A stretch of 48,320 nucleotides of DNA, from NCBI GenBank assembly GCA_009801085.1, contig VNWV01000058.1, forward strand, positions 1 to 48,320. Reading direction: 5' to 3'. The notes under the pieces were generated by a model. The model was not told the DNA's origin. It made no database searches and worked only from the letters and a program-made list of their open reading frames with translations. The translations under genes and the position numbers were made by a program. The stretch is from Lasiodiplodia sp. COLG20 (taxonomy: Eukaryota > Ascomycota > Dothideomycetes > Botryosphaeriales > Botryosphaeriaceae). This document shows positions 1 through 10,443 of the stretch, one piece after another; positions within the stretch are counted from its first letter, which is position 1, and every line of letters starts with the position of its first letter.

Positions 1-204
1 TGAGGAGGTTGTTGAGGAAGAGGGGTGGTGTGCCTTGTGCTTGGGGCTTCTGGAATCTGCTTAGGTTTGAACTCATGTGGGTGAACAGGAGAATTCCTTG
101 CCTGAGGAGGTTGTTGAGGAAGAGGGGTGGTGTGCCTTGTGCTTGGGGCTTCTGGAATCTGCTTAGGTTTGAACTCATGTGGGTGAACAGGAGAATTCCT
201 TGCC
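1..204. repeat. 102-bp tandem duplication at the window edge
   Basis: Bases 1-102 and 103-204 are essentially identical copies of one 102-bp unit. A weaker echo follows at about 205-232 (the GTGAACA..AGAATT..CCT core), suggesting a decayed third copy. The period is a multiple of three, so a reading frame (9-386) stays open through the array, but its product is only the repeat translated and has no recognisable domain. The array may continue to the left of the window. Confidence 0.9.
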
Positions 205-1318
205 TTCGTGTCGGTGAACAACAGAATTTCCTACCTACACTTCACCGACAGTTCCCCGTAGCGTTTCTACCCCTATTAACAGTTTGCCAGCGTTATGTTC
301 TTCTTAGACTCCCCTTCCGTAAGGGGTTTCTGTACTGTTGCTTTCTTATTCTAAGATGTCCAGACGATAGACAGATTACGGTATGACAGTAAACTTAGCT
401 TGACATGTACAAATATGGGTAATTAATGGAAGTTCTCATCCTCCTTGATGCAGTTTGAAGTCTATTGCTAAGACACAAGTGCAGCGAATGCCGGTAATAC
501 GATTCCGAGTGTTTATACCCCGGCCTAGCGCTTTCACGGGAGAGCAATCTGGAAAACTACGTAGAACCAATAGGACATTGACCAAGGCCGCGGAGAACAG
601 CACTGCTTACCCTATTTTTTAGAACGCGGCGACGACTTCCAGGCGTACACCTTACAAAGAGCTTGCAACTTTAAAAGCGTGTACGTACGAGGCGGGGATC
701 CTGCGCGATGTCTGGAAAATTCCGCAAATGTGCGCGTACCCCACGTTCCTTTCGAATGTCTGTAGTCGAAGCGTCGGCGCCCGAGTCTTCCGAAGGCCCT
801 GCGCTGGGTTCTCGTATCCGAGCTGCAGGGATGCAGCAACGTAAGCACTACGGGTCTCGTTTTATCTCGTGCCCCGCTTCAGCTTTGTGCCATCCAGGCT
901 CCAGCTTTAAAGCTGTCAGGTTTTGCAGAACTGTTCTTCCTCCTCATCGCAATTGAAGCGGCGTCAAAGTCATCCGTTGCATCATGCCTTACGGTTAGTT
1001 TTTCAGTATGCCAATCTCACCTGTGCGAGTAGGAGCTTACTGCTTTGAAAGGATCTGTCAATACATGGCATGACCGGCATCAGACAACGACGATGCTTTC
1101 GAAAGACTCTACAACGCCCTCTCCACCAGTAATTACGTTCAGAAATGGCTGTTATGGTATCGCTCCTGCGAATTGTTTACTATGCGGACGAGAAGCTGGC
1201 TCGGAGAGCGATTCCTCAGCCATTGCTAACAGGGACGTCAAGGTCAGCCACCACGAATGATGTGAATCAAGTCAATTTAGAAGAAAGGTCTGAGGCTAAT
1301 AACTCTGACAAGTAATAG
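205..1318. other. Intergenic stretch without a supported gene
   Basis: Only short overlapping frames on both strands, none with domain-like composition. It probably holds the 5' flank, and perhaps an undetected first exon, of the HET-domain gene that follows. Confidence 0.6.
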
Positions 1319-1402
1319 AATTACGAAGTAAGGGAAACGCCCCTGAATGCATCCTCACCGGAGCAGTCCGACAACTTATCGCCACAAGACCAAACGCAGC
1401 AC

Positions 1403-2839
1403 GTGTACTCGCCGGTGTGCGAGGCCAAAAAGGAGATTCGCATTTTCGTACTTGATCCAGGGCCTCCATCACGCCCGATCTTCGGTCGGTTTATCAAAGC
1501 TATACTCGGGTCTGAGGACCAGCCCGCATACGAAGCCTTATCTTACACTTGGGCCGACGAAAACGGAGATCGAGAATACTCAGCATACGTTTGGTGCGAT
1601 ATAGGGCGTATTCCCGTTACCAAGAATGGTGAAGCAGCCTTGCGACGTGTGAGGATGCGGACCAAAGCCAGGCTGATCTGGATGGATCAGCTTTGCATAC
1701 ATCAGGCTGATGTCTCGGAGAGAAGCCATCAAGTTGGGCTCATGTCAGAGATTTATGGGAATGCGTCCCAAGTACTGATCTATCTGGGAAGCTCCTTAGC
1801 GGACATCATTCTCCCTAATCTACATCATGATCTTAAGAAGCCATCTGCACTTGAAAGCGAGTGGTGTCAATCGCTGCTTCGCCTTCCCTGGTTCACCCGA
1901 ATATGGGTCTTACAGGAAGTGGCGAGAGCGCGAAAGGCGATCTTAATGGGGGAAAATACATGTGGTAGCTTCGATTCGATTCGAAAGGGGTTCATGTTCG
2001 CTCAATTAGTGAAAACCCTTGAGGGGGCAATCTGCGACCCACTCCCCGGAGTCCTCAGCATTGGGCCTCGAAAACCAGTTCCAGCAACTGAAATATTTCA
2101 GCTTCTCAGTAGCACAAACGCCTGCTACGCCACAGAGCCAAGAGATAAAGTATTTGCATTGTTTGGCATGATTGATTCGGCTCAAGAGCACGGGCTTATA
2201 GCGGACTATAATATGGACACAGAAGAGGTGTACACAAGAATTACTCTGTACATCATCAAGAACTCTCGGAAGCTCGATGTACTGGCGTACTGTTCGGGTG
2301 AGAAGAATGTCCTTTCTCTGCCTTCCTGGGTACCTGACTGGTCAGCAAAACGCCGAGAACCCCTGATCAAGTACATCAAGCAGTTTCTCAAGGGCGCCAA
2401 TCTGGATACACTGTTTGGTAACAAACAAGCAAGTGCGGCCTGTCCCGCTGGTTCTAGAAACCTCTTTGTTCGAGGTCGCTACTTGGCAATTGTCGAGTCT
2501 CGTTGGGAAACTGATACTGACGGATGGCTTCTAAATTGGCAGTTCCGCGACTCTGAAAATTGGCCACTATGGACTGACAGAGCATTGGAAGGAGGGGCAA
2601 AGAGGTTCTGCACTAGCGCAGGGGCGGGACTGGGCGCGAGAGAAGTACAGGAAGGTGATCAGATCTGGCAGTTAGATGGTGCAGAGCAGTTGTTTGCCTT
2701 GAGAAAGTTTGGACGTGCCTTCAAAGTCGTTGGAGAGTTTTTTTTACCTTGGTTATATGTGCACAATCACTTCTCTTTTGGTGGAATTTGGCGTGATAGT
2801 TACCATGATCTTGGGGCCGAGCAAGTTCAATTGTTCTGA
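1403..2839 (+). CDS. HET (heterokaryon incompatibility) domain protein, start missing
   Basis: The 478-codon frame carries the hallmarks of the fungal HET domain. Near residues 43-50 is YEALSYTW; around 90-130 follow LIWMDQLCIHQ, an ERSHQV segment and the IYGNASQVLIYLG block; later comes the EPRDKVFALFGM motif. HET proteins trigger cell death after fusion of incompatible hyphae or on non-self recognition. The start is a problem: the first codon here is GTG, and the frame is open back to a TAG at 1316 with no ATG between. The upstream codons still read like protein, so a first exon with the ATG may lie further left, or the start codon has been lost. The C-terminus stops soon after KVVGEFF, where relatives normally read LVGECYVHG and continue, so it may be truncated or diverged. 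The family call is firm; gene integrity is doubtful. Confidence 0.85.
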   Translation: MYSPVCEAKKEIRIFVLDPGPPSRPIFGRFIKAILGSEDQPAYEALSYTWADENGDREYSAYVWCDIGRIPVTKNGEAALRRVRMRTKARLIWMDQLCIHQADVSERSHQVGLMSEIYGNASQVLIYLGSSLADIILPNLHHDLKKPSALESEWCQSLLRLPWFTRIWVLQEVARARKAILMGENTCGSFDSIRKGFMFAQLVKTLEGAICDPLPGVLSIGPRKPVPATEIFQLLSSTNACYATEPRDKVFALFGMIDSAQEHGLIADYNMDTEEVYTRITLYIIKNSRKLDVLAYCSGEKNVLSLPSWVPDWSAKRREPLIKYIKQFLKGANLDTLFGNKQASAACPAGSRNLFVRGRYLAIVESRWETDTDGWLLNWQFRDSENWPLWTDRALEGGAKRFCTSAGAGLGAREVQEGDQIWQLDGAEQLFALRKFGRAFKVVGEFFLPWLYVHNHFSFGGIWRDSYHDLGAEQVQLF

Positions 2840-3077
2840 GAGTGTTCTCGCGCTATCAATAGCTTAGAAATATCAATATATGTGTTTCGTGCGAAGTGCG
2901 CTTCATGTCTAGACCATTTGGGCGAGTGGAAATCCGAGAAGAGGATGTCGGGCTACTTTGAGAGGGTGGTGGCTCTCATGTACTCTTAATCCCATCTCGA
3001 GTAGCCCTTTCTAGTGTTTCAATTGAAGGCATATTGTATTGACACAATTCTGAAGAACGAACCAAACATCTGTATAC

Positions 3078-4816
3078 CTATAGTTTACTTAATACTCCAT
3101 CCATACCCAGTATAGAGAGGTGGCTCCGAGAGATTTCCTTCACACTCTTACACCTGAGCCGCAGTGAAACAAGTCAGTCCTCAGGTAAAAGAGTAATGTT
3201 GTAAGGACGAGAGGTACTCACCCAGCCAAACCCATTGTCATCTTGAACTCCGCCATGAGGATGTTCAATGCGAGTTCAACACCTTCCTGTCCGTCGTGCT
3301 ATCCACATCGAACTTGTCAGCACTAACCCAATGGCATAATCCAACAATAATGCACGAAGTTTCTAAAGAGGGATACAACTTACCGCAAGACCCCAAATCG
3401 GAACTCTCCCCGCAAAGCAATGCGTGGCACCCAGAGCCAGCGCCTTGAAGATATCGGTTCCCCGGCGGATGCCACCGTCGATGCCAATCTGGATACGGCC
3501 TGCACCAGCAGCGGCGCACTCGCGCAGCGCGTCCAGCGTCGCTGGCACGCCGTCCAGCTGACGGCCGCCGTGGTTTGATACAATCACGCCATCCACACCG
3601 TGTCTAATAGCGAGAATAACGTCATCGGCGGTATAAACTATAAGATTAAAAGTTAAATTGGCGTAAGGGGAATAGCAGTGGGAGGGACTGTACCGCCTTT
3701 GACCCAGATCTCCATTTTCGTTTGAGAGCGTAGCCACGGGATGACGTCTTCCCAAAGAAGACCGCTGTCTGTTGCACATTAGTAATCATTGGTACTGCAG
3801 CCATCAAATCGTTGTTATAAACAACGAAATTCACACAGCTGGGCGAGCTGACTCACCGTAAGACAACTTGGCATCGCCATCCGCGAGGCTGATCGGTTGA
3901 TCAGGGGTTTCCGCCAGGTTCGGAAACGTCATGTCGTCGGGCATCGCGAAGTTGTTGCGATACTCATTGAGCCTCATACCCAGGACAGGGCAGTCAACAG
4001 TCAAGAACACAGCCTTGTATCCCGCATCTGCAGTGCACACAGATCACATCAGCAATCTCTTACCCAACGCCCATCTCTCTTCCCCTTTCTTTCACATTAC
4101 TCACCCTCCGCCCTCTTCAAAATCCTCGCCGAAACCCCCCTATCCTTGAACATCGTCAACTGCATCGCAAGCGGCGGCCCCTGCCACCCCTCCTGCACCT
4201 TTTGCTCCCCCTTCTGCTCCCCTTCCTGCACCCCCTTCACCCCCTTCCCCAGCTCATCCGCCGCCGCCGCCGCCGCCACCTCCTCCAACCCCGTCGTCGC
4301 ATACGCACTCAACCCCATACACACGCCCACGCGCGCCGCCGCCCGTGCCGTGGCCGCCTCGCCGTCCGGGTGGGCCAGCTTGTGGCTGGCGGCGGGGGCG
4401 AAGCCGAGCGGGAAGGCGACGCGCTGGCCGAAGATGGTGGTGGACGTGTCGACGGCGGAGACATCGGTCAGGATGCGGGGGCGGATCTTGTAGCGGGTGA
4501 AGGCGGCTTCGTTGTCGTGGAGGCTAGGGTGGGGGAGTTAGTTGATAGGTTTGTAGACGGGTGCGTGGGTGGGGTAAGTGGGGAGGATGGGGGAATACGT
4601 ACGTTATCATGTCCATGGCGCCTTCATTGAAGTAGTCTGGTGGGGGAGGGATGCGGTTAGATTTGAGACGATTGAATTTTGGGAGAGCCGCGTAGAGGGA
4701 TTGAAGAGAAGATTGGCGGTACCTCTATACATGGGTGGCAGCTTCTTCGATGCCTCTTCTCTGAGGTCTTTGATAGTGAGAATCTTTGGGTGAAGAGTAC
4801 GTTGACGGTTCGCCAT
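3078..4816 (-). CDS. FMN-dependent L-2-hydroxyacid oxidase/dehydrogenase (8 exons)
   Basis: Eight exons read on the minus strand: 4723-4816, 4603-4636, 4105-4523, 3857-4027, 3694-3768, 3384-3637, 3222-3298, 3078-3153. Phases close to 399 residues, the usual length for glycolate oxidase/L-lactate dehydrogenase-type enzymes without a cytochrome b5 domain. Such enzymes oxidise L-2-hydroxyacids to 2-oxoacids with FMN. Visible signatures are DYFNEGA (substrate Tyr33), KIRPRIL, FAPAASHKLAHPDGE, FLTVDCP, WVKG (Lys263) and SNHGGRQLDG (catalytic His287, Arg290); the Lys-His-Arg spacing equals that of plant glycolate oxidase. Two oddities: a charged low-complexity insert at about residues 126-157, and Thr166 after Gln-Leu where glycolate oxidase has a substrate-contacting Tyr. 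It is divergent from the D-2-hydroxyacid dehydrogenase at 5897. The substrate (lactate, glycolate, mandelate or other) cannot be read from the sequence. The start is the first ATG before the conserved N-terminus. Confidence 0.9.
4181..4276 (-). repeat. Coding minisatellite inserting a GEQK/GVQE-type loop
   Basis: Inside exon 3 of the FMN enzyme a run of CCG triplets (4259-4276) and degenerate CTGCTCCCCTTC-like units encode an alanine run followed by short repeats of the type KGVQEG and QKGEQK. The insert lies after the conserved LEEVA and before the AMQL strand, where related enzymes have only a short loop, and it keeps frame. Confidence 0.7.
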
Positions 4817-5896
4817 TGCTTCAGGAGTCAACACAACCGTTCGCGGTAGTGGTATGAAGAAAAAAAAAGCAAAAGGCTGCAAAAGCTAAGCAAAGCTGGA
4901 TGGAACTGCAGATAAACTAAAATAACGCTGAAACTGAATCAAATGTATCTTGCCGAAGAACAGATAGCTGAGCTGGAGTTAATATATGTTTTAAAGAGCA
5001 TTCGGATCGATAGTATACGAGCCGGCCAGCAGCCCACTGGAAAATCATCAGTCGTTGATAATGCATCCATATGCATTGGAGTGCGGGGTTCGAGAAGAGA
5101 TACATCCAAAAACGTACTCTGACAGTCACACTCGGCTGAGTCACCAGTTGAGCCGAGTTAAGCAGGGGTCGATGGTTCCTATCTGAATACACGGAGATAA
5201 CATCACAGCAACCTGAACCCCCAACATGAAACGAGCTTATGTGCCTTCCGAAGTTGAATTTCTTTGCATACGCCGAGATAGCTCTGAAATACGCGGAAGC
5301 ATAAATATTGTTAGTCCCTTCTTGTTACATCATTGTGTCCGTGTCTTCCGGTTGTTTTAAGTCTTCCGCCACGAGGTTATCTCCGATAAGAGTTCACTGT
5401 GGCTGTCGCTGGATGAAGCAACTTGCATGATGGGCTAACAGAACTTTTGAATGGAAGATCCTTTTAATTTTCAGCTCACATGAGTGGGGCAAAACGGAGA
5501 CTCTTTCTCAAAAAACAGAAACGGGGTAGTTGGTGTCGAACAAACTCTGTTCTACGGTTTGTTGGGCAGTATGACACCATGTGCGGGGGATCTATCTCCG
5601 CGCCAGAAAGTAGTGGTCAAAGTTCGCGTTAGGCTTGGATTGCCCCGCTATTTTGAGCCGAGTCAAAAATGTTGTGCGGGGAAGATGCGTTATCGTGATC
5701 AATAGACGTCGTGGGGAACACCAAAAATGCCAACGCAGAGCCGAGTCAGATACTCTATGAAACGCAACACAATTGATTTCAAACTACCAACTAACACGCT
5801 TGGGGATAAAATGGCTGGTAGTCGTCGCTACTCGCTATCTGTATTCGATTGCTCATACCCCATCATCTTCCATCTTTCATTTCGACTTCACTCAAA
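4817..5896. promoter_or_regulatory. Shared divergent promoter with four GAGCCGAGT-type motifs
   Basis: This 1.1-kb gene-free stretch separates the start codons of two divergent hydroxyacid-metabolising genes. The motif AGCCGAGT occurs four times: 5130-5137 (reverse strand), 5151-5158, 5656-5663 and 5739-5746. The first two form an inverted pair with 8-bp arms and a 13-bp spacer. The three forward copies extend to GAGCCGAGT, and the last two to GAGCCGAGTCA. A shared transcription-factor site is the simplest reading; the factor is unknown. Confidence 0.5.
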
Positions 5897-7160
5897 ATGA
5901 CCAGCCAAGATCTCCTTCTCATTCTTATGCCATTCACTCCTGACCCGAATTGGGTTGAGAGCCTTGGCAAAACTAGCCCTGGACTCCGCGTCAAAAGTTA
6001 CAAAGTCGAAATGTACGCCAACAAGATCCCTGCAGATATTCCTGCCGAGACGTGGCAGGAGGTGACCATTCTTTTCACTTGGAAATCATTTCCAACCAGA
6101 GAGCTGGCACCGAACATCAAGTATGTTCAGCTGCTCAGCGCTGGATGCAATCAGATTTTGGACCTGCCACTGTTCAGAGATACGGACATTTCATTTTGCA
6201 CGTCAAATGGTTTACACCCGTAAGTGGTACCACACCTCCCCCTTTATATCAATTGTGCTCATAAAGTTTTTAGACCACAAATTGCCGAATGGGTCTTTGC
6301 AACCTTTTTGGCATTTCAACACCACAGTAAGTACTCCATCAGCATGATGCAACCAAGTCTCTAACATCTTATCTCAAGTTCCCGAGTATCTTGAGAACCA
6401 GCGCATGGCCAAATGGGTTGACCCTGTATCTGACGACGACACTGAAGATGCCGTCGGACTGCGAGTGTATGTAACCGCGATATCTCGTGACTCGTGGACC
6501 ATATGATCCCACTACCTTCCATTATGATTTCTCTAAACAAAATCGTCCGGCTAATCTGCTACTAGCGGAATTCTGGGCTACGGCTGCGTTGGCCGCCAGT
6601 GCGCGAGGGTTGCTAAGGCATTCGGCATGGACGTCTACGCCTACACTCTCCACGAGCGCCCCACTCCCGAGTCTCGCAAGGACGACTCCTTCATTGAGCC
6701 CGGACTCGGAGACCCCAACGGCGAGTTTCCGTCAAAGTGGTTCTTTGGACCCGATCAGCTCAACGACTTCCTCGCCTCCGATCTGGACTTGCTCGTTATC
6801 ATCCTGCCCGGCACCGAAAAGACGCGCAGGATGATTGCACGTGAGCAGTTCAAGCTGTTGAGCAAGAAACGCACATACGTCAGCAACGTCGGAAGAGGGT
6901 CTATCGTTGATACTGATGATCTTGTGGATGCGCTGGACCAGGGCTTGATCAGAGGCGCTGCTATCGACGTCACAGAGCCGGAGCCCTTGCCGGCTGATCA
7001 TAAGCTCTGGAAGTGCAAGAATCTCATTCTCACGCCTCACTGTTCTGGAAACTCGAATCACTACTACGAGCGGATTTGCAAGATACTGGCGTACAATCTG
7101 GCAAGGAGGAGCAGTGGCAAGCCTCTCATCAACGAGGTGGACAGATCTTTGGGATATTAG
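5897..7160 (+). CDS. NAD(P)-dependent D-2-hydroxyacid dehydrogenase (4 exons)
   Basis: Exons 5897-6219, 6274-6326, 6379-6466 and 6566-7160 join in phase to 352 residues. The N-terminal substrate-binding half ends in NGLHPPQIAEWV. The Rossmann nucleotide-binding loop is GILGYGCVG (Gly159-x-Gly161-x-x-Gly164). The catalytic triad of the family is present: Arg265 in NVGRGSIVD, Glu292 in DVTEPEP and His313 in LTPHCSG. Members reversibly reduce 2-oxoacids such as glyoxylate, hydroxypyruvate or pyruvate to D-hydroxyacids in the cytosol. The start at 5897 has a good fungal context (CAAAATGACC) and directly precedes the family-like N-terminus. The divergent neighbour handles L-2-hydroxyacids, so the pair could interconvert D- and L-forms through a 2-oxoacid; this is inference. 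The substrate is not assignable from the sequence. Confidence 0.92.
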
Positions 7161-8719
7161 ATTTCAGAATCCGATACTGTGTGCGATGTAGCATTCTGTG
7201 CACAGAAAAGATACTACAAAGCAATCAGAATGTTTTTAAGTGAGGCATTATTATTTGATTACAGCAATTCTTCTTAAAGCATATAACGTCTCCTCGAACT
7301 CGTGTACGGTTAAGGACTCATACAAATCTCGCTTTATTACAACTTACAAGAACGTTGATAAAGCCTTCGCTGACTTACTGGCCGTATTTACTAAGACAGG
7401 ACCTCGCTACTTAATTGAATATAGACTTCAAAGGCTATTTTAACTACACGCGACATTTTTGAATATTTTCAAATGAAAGAGTGTATATCCTATTGACTGA
7501 GCCCAAAAGAAAATGCTTTAATAGCTTTTGCTTACAATAAACAGCTAAAGTCTTGGAGATAATCCATTTTGGTATTCCGTGAGGTGAAATTGATTCTACT
7601 CCAGAGTCGAGCTGGGCTGAGGAGGGGCAAACCAAGCACTCTGCTTACTAGTATTATTGCAAAAGTTTATCTCATGTGCGACCTGAAGTCTTAGTTAGTC
7701 CCACTAACTGCCGGCTGCGGGGCCACGGTGGTTCCGTAGCTCTAGCGCGGACGGCGAGCCGTCTCAACGCCACCGGATCCTTCGACGGGTCGCCACAGCA
7801 CCCACCAATAAGACAATAGCAATACGTTCTCGTACAAGGCACTACAAAGGTCGATCCACCCCGCATCGTGGAGTTAAAACTGGATACCCCGCAGGGGCGG
7901 TTCCATCGCGCGCCCTGACGGCTGCCCTTGCTGATGGGTTTCTGCAGGCAAACTTGAAAGTCAGCCTCTTTAGCCTTGTACTCATTAGAAAATCAACAGT
8001 TCTGAAATTCTTTTAAATCATTATAAAGCCTGGTTGTGTCATCGTAAAATGTAATCTTCTTAGAGTGCAGATGGAATTGGTGCGCGAACGAGCCGTTTCT
8101 CACAACAAGGTATAAGAGAAAACGAACTAAAGACAACGAAGCAGCTACAAAATACGAGACTGATTTCAACAAAGCAACTGACAAGCACATAATTAGCGGA
8201 ACGGCTTAAGACAGCATTGAACGTAGTCGTCCCGCGGCGACTGTCCGAATGAAGGAACTACGCACACGATGCTTCCTCACTCGGAAGCGAGCGGGAAGTC
8301 GGCTCCCTAAAAAACGCTCCAAACCTGTTCTTGGGCAAATAAAAACCCTTGTAAGCCCCTCAGACGCAGGTCATGTCGGGAGTCCGTCCCTCCGTTTCTT
8401 GATTTCCGGCCCTACCTCCCGCGTTAACCGTCCCCAACCAATGACAGCAGCTGAAGTAACCGCAATGAAAGGCACCCTAAACTAGCATGTGTACCTTGCC
8501 TAGCTCCTGACATCAACGAGCTGAGCATTGTTGCCTCTCGACGTGGAGTCTTGATTCCGAGCAGCAGAGTCTATGAGTTAAAGAGCGCAAGCCTTGCACA
8601 ATGGCGTCTGCAGCTGCGCAGACATCCATCCATGGTCCTGAAACCATACCATCAAATTACTTCAAACTTACCTCCAAGACCCTGTAAGACTCAGCCGTCT
8701 ACCGTAGGTAGACGAACAG
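7161..8719. other. Gene-poor 1.5-kb stretch
   Basis: 7161-7680 and 7960-8200 are AT-rich with only short frames. A GC-richer island at about 7690-7930 starts with a perfect inverted repeat, AGTTAGT-ccc-ACTAACT (7693-7709). No frame here looks coding, and no terminal repeats of a transposon were recognised. The last few hundred bases are probably the promoter of the gene at 8720. Confidence 0.5.
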
Positions 8720-9706
8720 ATGGAAAACACCATGTCAACGCCAGCCCGGCTGGAAGAGCGGATAGACATCTCCGCAATAGTCTCCGACGCAAATTCTCTC
8801 GGGTCATCCATAATCTCCGTCGTCCAGACGGCCTTGAACTCCGCCGAAGCGGCATCCGCCAGCTCTCTGGCCCGATCAATAAGTTCCGTGGTAGCATCAG
8901 CCGCGTCGGGCCCCGAGGCGAGCTCCATCCTCGCGTCGCTCGAATCAGAGCTGGCTACTTCCAGACTGTCGTCACTGCTGCCTTCAGGAGCAGCGACCGC
9001 TACCGAATGGTCAGAAGCGTCGGTCACAGGCTCTTCTGCGGGCCGGACATTGAGCACGACCGCCTCCACACCCGTAAACACAGCCGCTCGAACCTCCCCA
9101 GACCCATCCGCGGAGACCTCAAACGGCAGCATCGGCCGCGAGACCAACCACCACACCACCAAAATCGCCCTCGGCGTCAGCATCCCCCTCGGCATCATCC
9201 TCATCGCGCTCCTCATCTTCGTCGCATACCTCTGGGGCAAGCGAACAGCCTCGCGGCAGCACTCAAAGGAGAAAACCGAGCTCGCCAGCGCCGAAGACGA
9301 CAACAACAACAGCGGCGAGGCATTAGGACACCATCACGACGCCGCCGATGGTCGGCTGCCGGAAGAGGCAGAGGACGACGAGAGCCGCATCCTCCCGCCT
9401 GAAAGCGCAGCAGCACCTGGACAGAAGCAGCTCGAGGCGGGTGTGCGGATGACGATTAGGCATGTCAGGCACGAGCTGCCGTCGCCGGACAGCACGATGA
9501 CGTCGTCTTCAGCGCTATGGAGACAGCAGCAGCAGCAACGACGGCAGCAGCAACAGCAGCAGCAGCAGCAGCAGCAGGATGATATCGCCGAGATGCCGAC
9601 TGAGTTCAACATCACGGAGTTGCCGTCGCCCGTTGGCGAGGTGGAGGAGTTTCATCGGTATCCAGCGGGGCTGCCGGCGTATGAGCAACGTGGGAGGTAT
9701 CGATGA
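8720..9706 (+). CDS. Single-pass plasma-membrane protein, Ser/Thr-rich ectodomain, polyQ tail
   Basis: The 328-residue product has a Ser/Ala/Thr-rich N-terminal part (residues 1-147) that would be heavily O-mannosylated if extracellular. One clear membrane span follows (about 148-172, KIALGVSIPLGIILIALLIF onward), then the stop-transfer GKR. The cytoplasmic tail is acidic with a polyQ tract and ends in short motifs RHELPSP and ITELPSP. This is the general architecture of fungal wall sensors and Mid2/SKG6-like proteins, but no WSC or other named domain is seen. There is no N-terminal signal peptide, and no spliceable upstream exon supplies one in frame, so the span itself probably acts as signal anchor. 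A second ATG lies four codons in. A related architecture is found at 35532-36116. Confidence 0.75.
   Translation: MENTMSTPARLEERIDISAIVSDANSLGSSIISVVQTALNSAEAASASSLARSISSVVASAASGPEASSILASLESELATSRLSSLLPSGAATATEWSEASVTGSSAGRTLSTTASTPVNTAARTSPDPSAETSNGSIGRETNHHTTKIALGVSIPLGIILIALLIFVAYLWGKRTASRQHSKEKTELASAEDDNNNSGEALGHHHDAADGRLPEEAEDDESRILPPESAAAPGQKQLEAGVRMTIRHVRHELPSPDSTMTSSSALWRQQQQQRRQQQQQQQQQQQDDIAEMPTEFNITELPSPVGEVEEFHRYPAGLPAYEQRGRYR
9524..9577 (+). repeat. CAG/CAA trinucleotide tract
   Basis: Interrupted CAG/CAA run encoding about 16 glutamines, broken by two arginine codons, in the cytoplasmic tail of the membrane protein. Likely length-polymorphic. Confidence 0.9.
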
Positions 9707-10443
9707 CGATAGGAGTGGTGACTGTGTCATGGCGTGTGGGTAGTGCGGGCATGCGAATGGCTAGGCGTCTTCTTGCCGTGCTTCTTTTTCATTCTGTTTT
9801 TGGACAGGCCGATTTCCAGCATATACGTGGCGGGGAAACCACTCAAGGAGAACGTCACTTTACTAAACACATCAACACGATCACGTAGCGGAAGCAGGAA
9901 GACGATCATTTGGAACGAGAACAGCTTAATTTCTAGGCAAAACACTCTTTTTTTTTGCTAGACTTCCTACGCGATCTTACAAACGCGGGTACAGAATGTA
10001 CAGAAGAGTACACAAATGTACAGAGAAGCTACAATAATTACAGTCACAAGACATACAAACATAAGACATAAGAAACGTTGTAAAGTGAATAGAGAATAAG
10101 GAAAAAGAGGTAGTAAGAGAGCGTGAGTCCACATCACTGGCGAAAAACACGCGCGCGAAAAAAGCAACAGGCAACAAACGCTATCAATACACCAATCAAA
10201 ACAGCAATAATACAGCAGAGCAAACAGGCGTACAAACGTACAAGCAAGACAAAAAGTACAGCGATAAGACAAAAGCAATACAATAAAAACAAAAACAAGC
10301 AGTACAAACAGCAAAAAAAGACAGCAAGTACAGCAAAAACAACAACAATACACTTTTTGAACACAGTTTTTCCACCGCCGTTTGTCCCACCACCGAACCA
10401 GTTTCCCCCCACCGCCTATCCATCCATCGCAGCAATTAACACA
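9707..10443. other. 3' flanks between convergent genes, A/C-skewed
   Basis: From about 9990 to 10360 the plus strand is strongly A-rich and T-poor, with recurring ACA, TACAGA and AAGACA words (pyrimidine-rich on the minus strand). The frames it opens are compositional. It probably holds the 3' UTRs of the convergent genes on either side. Confidence 0.5.

Noticed and set aside
9..386. 125-codon ORF at the left edge
   Set aside because: It is the 102-bp repeat translated twice plus a short tail; no domain or codon signature.
1347..1604. 85-codon ORF with an ATG at 1347 as the HET gene start
   Set aside because: It is in a different frame from the HET domain and no splice pair joins it convincingly.
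7161..8719. Decayed transposon in the gene-poor stretch
   Set aside because: No transposase-like frame, terminal repeats or target-site duplication was recognised.
8551..9402. 283-codon ORF overlapping the membrane-protein gene
   Set aside because: Arg/His/Pro-rich shadow frame; the frame at 8720 has a membrane span and motifs shared with the protein at 35532.
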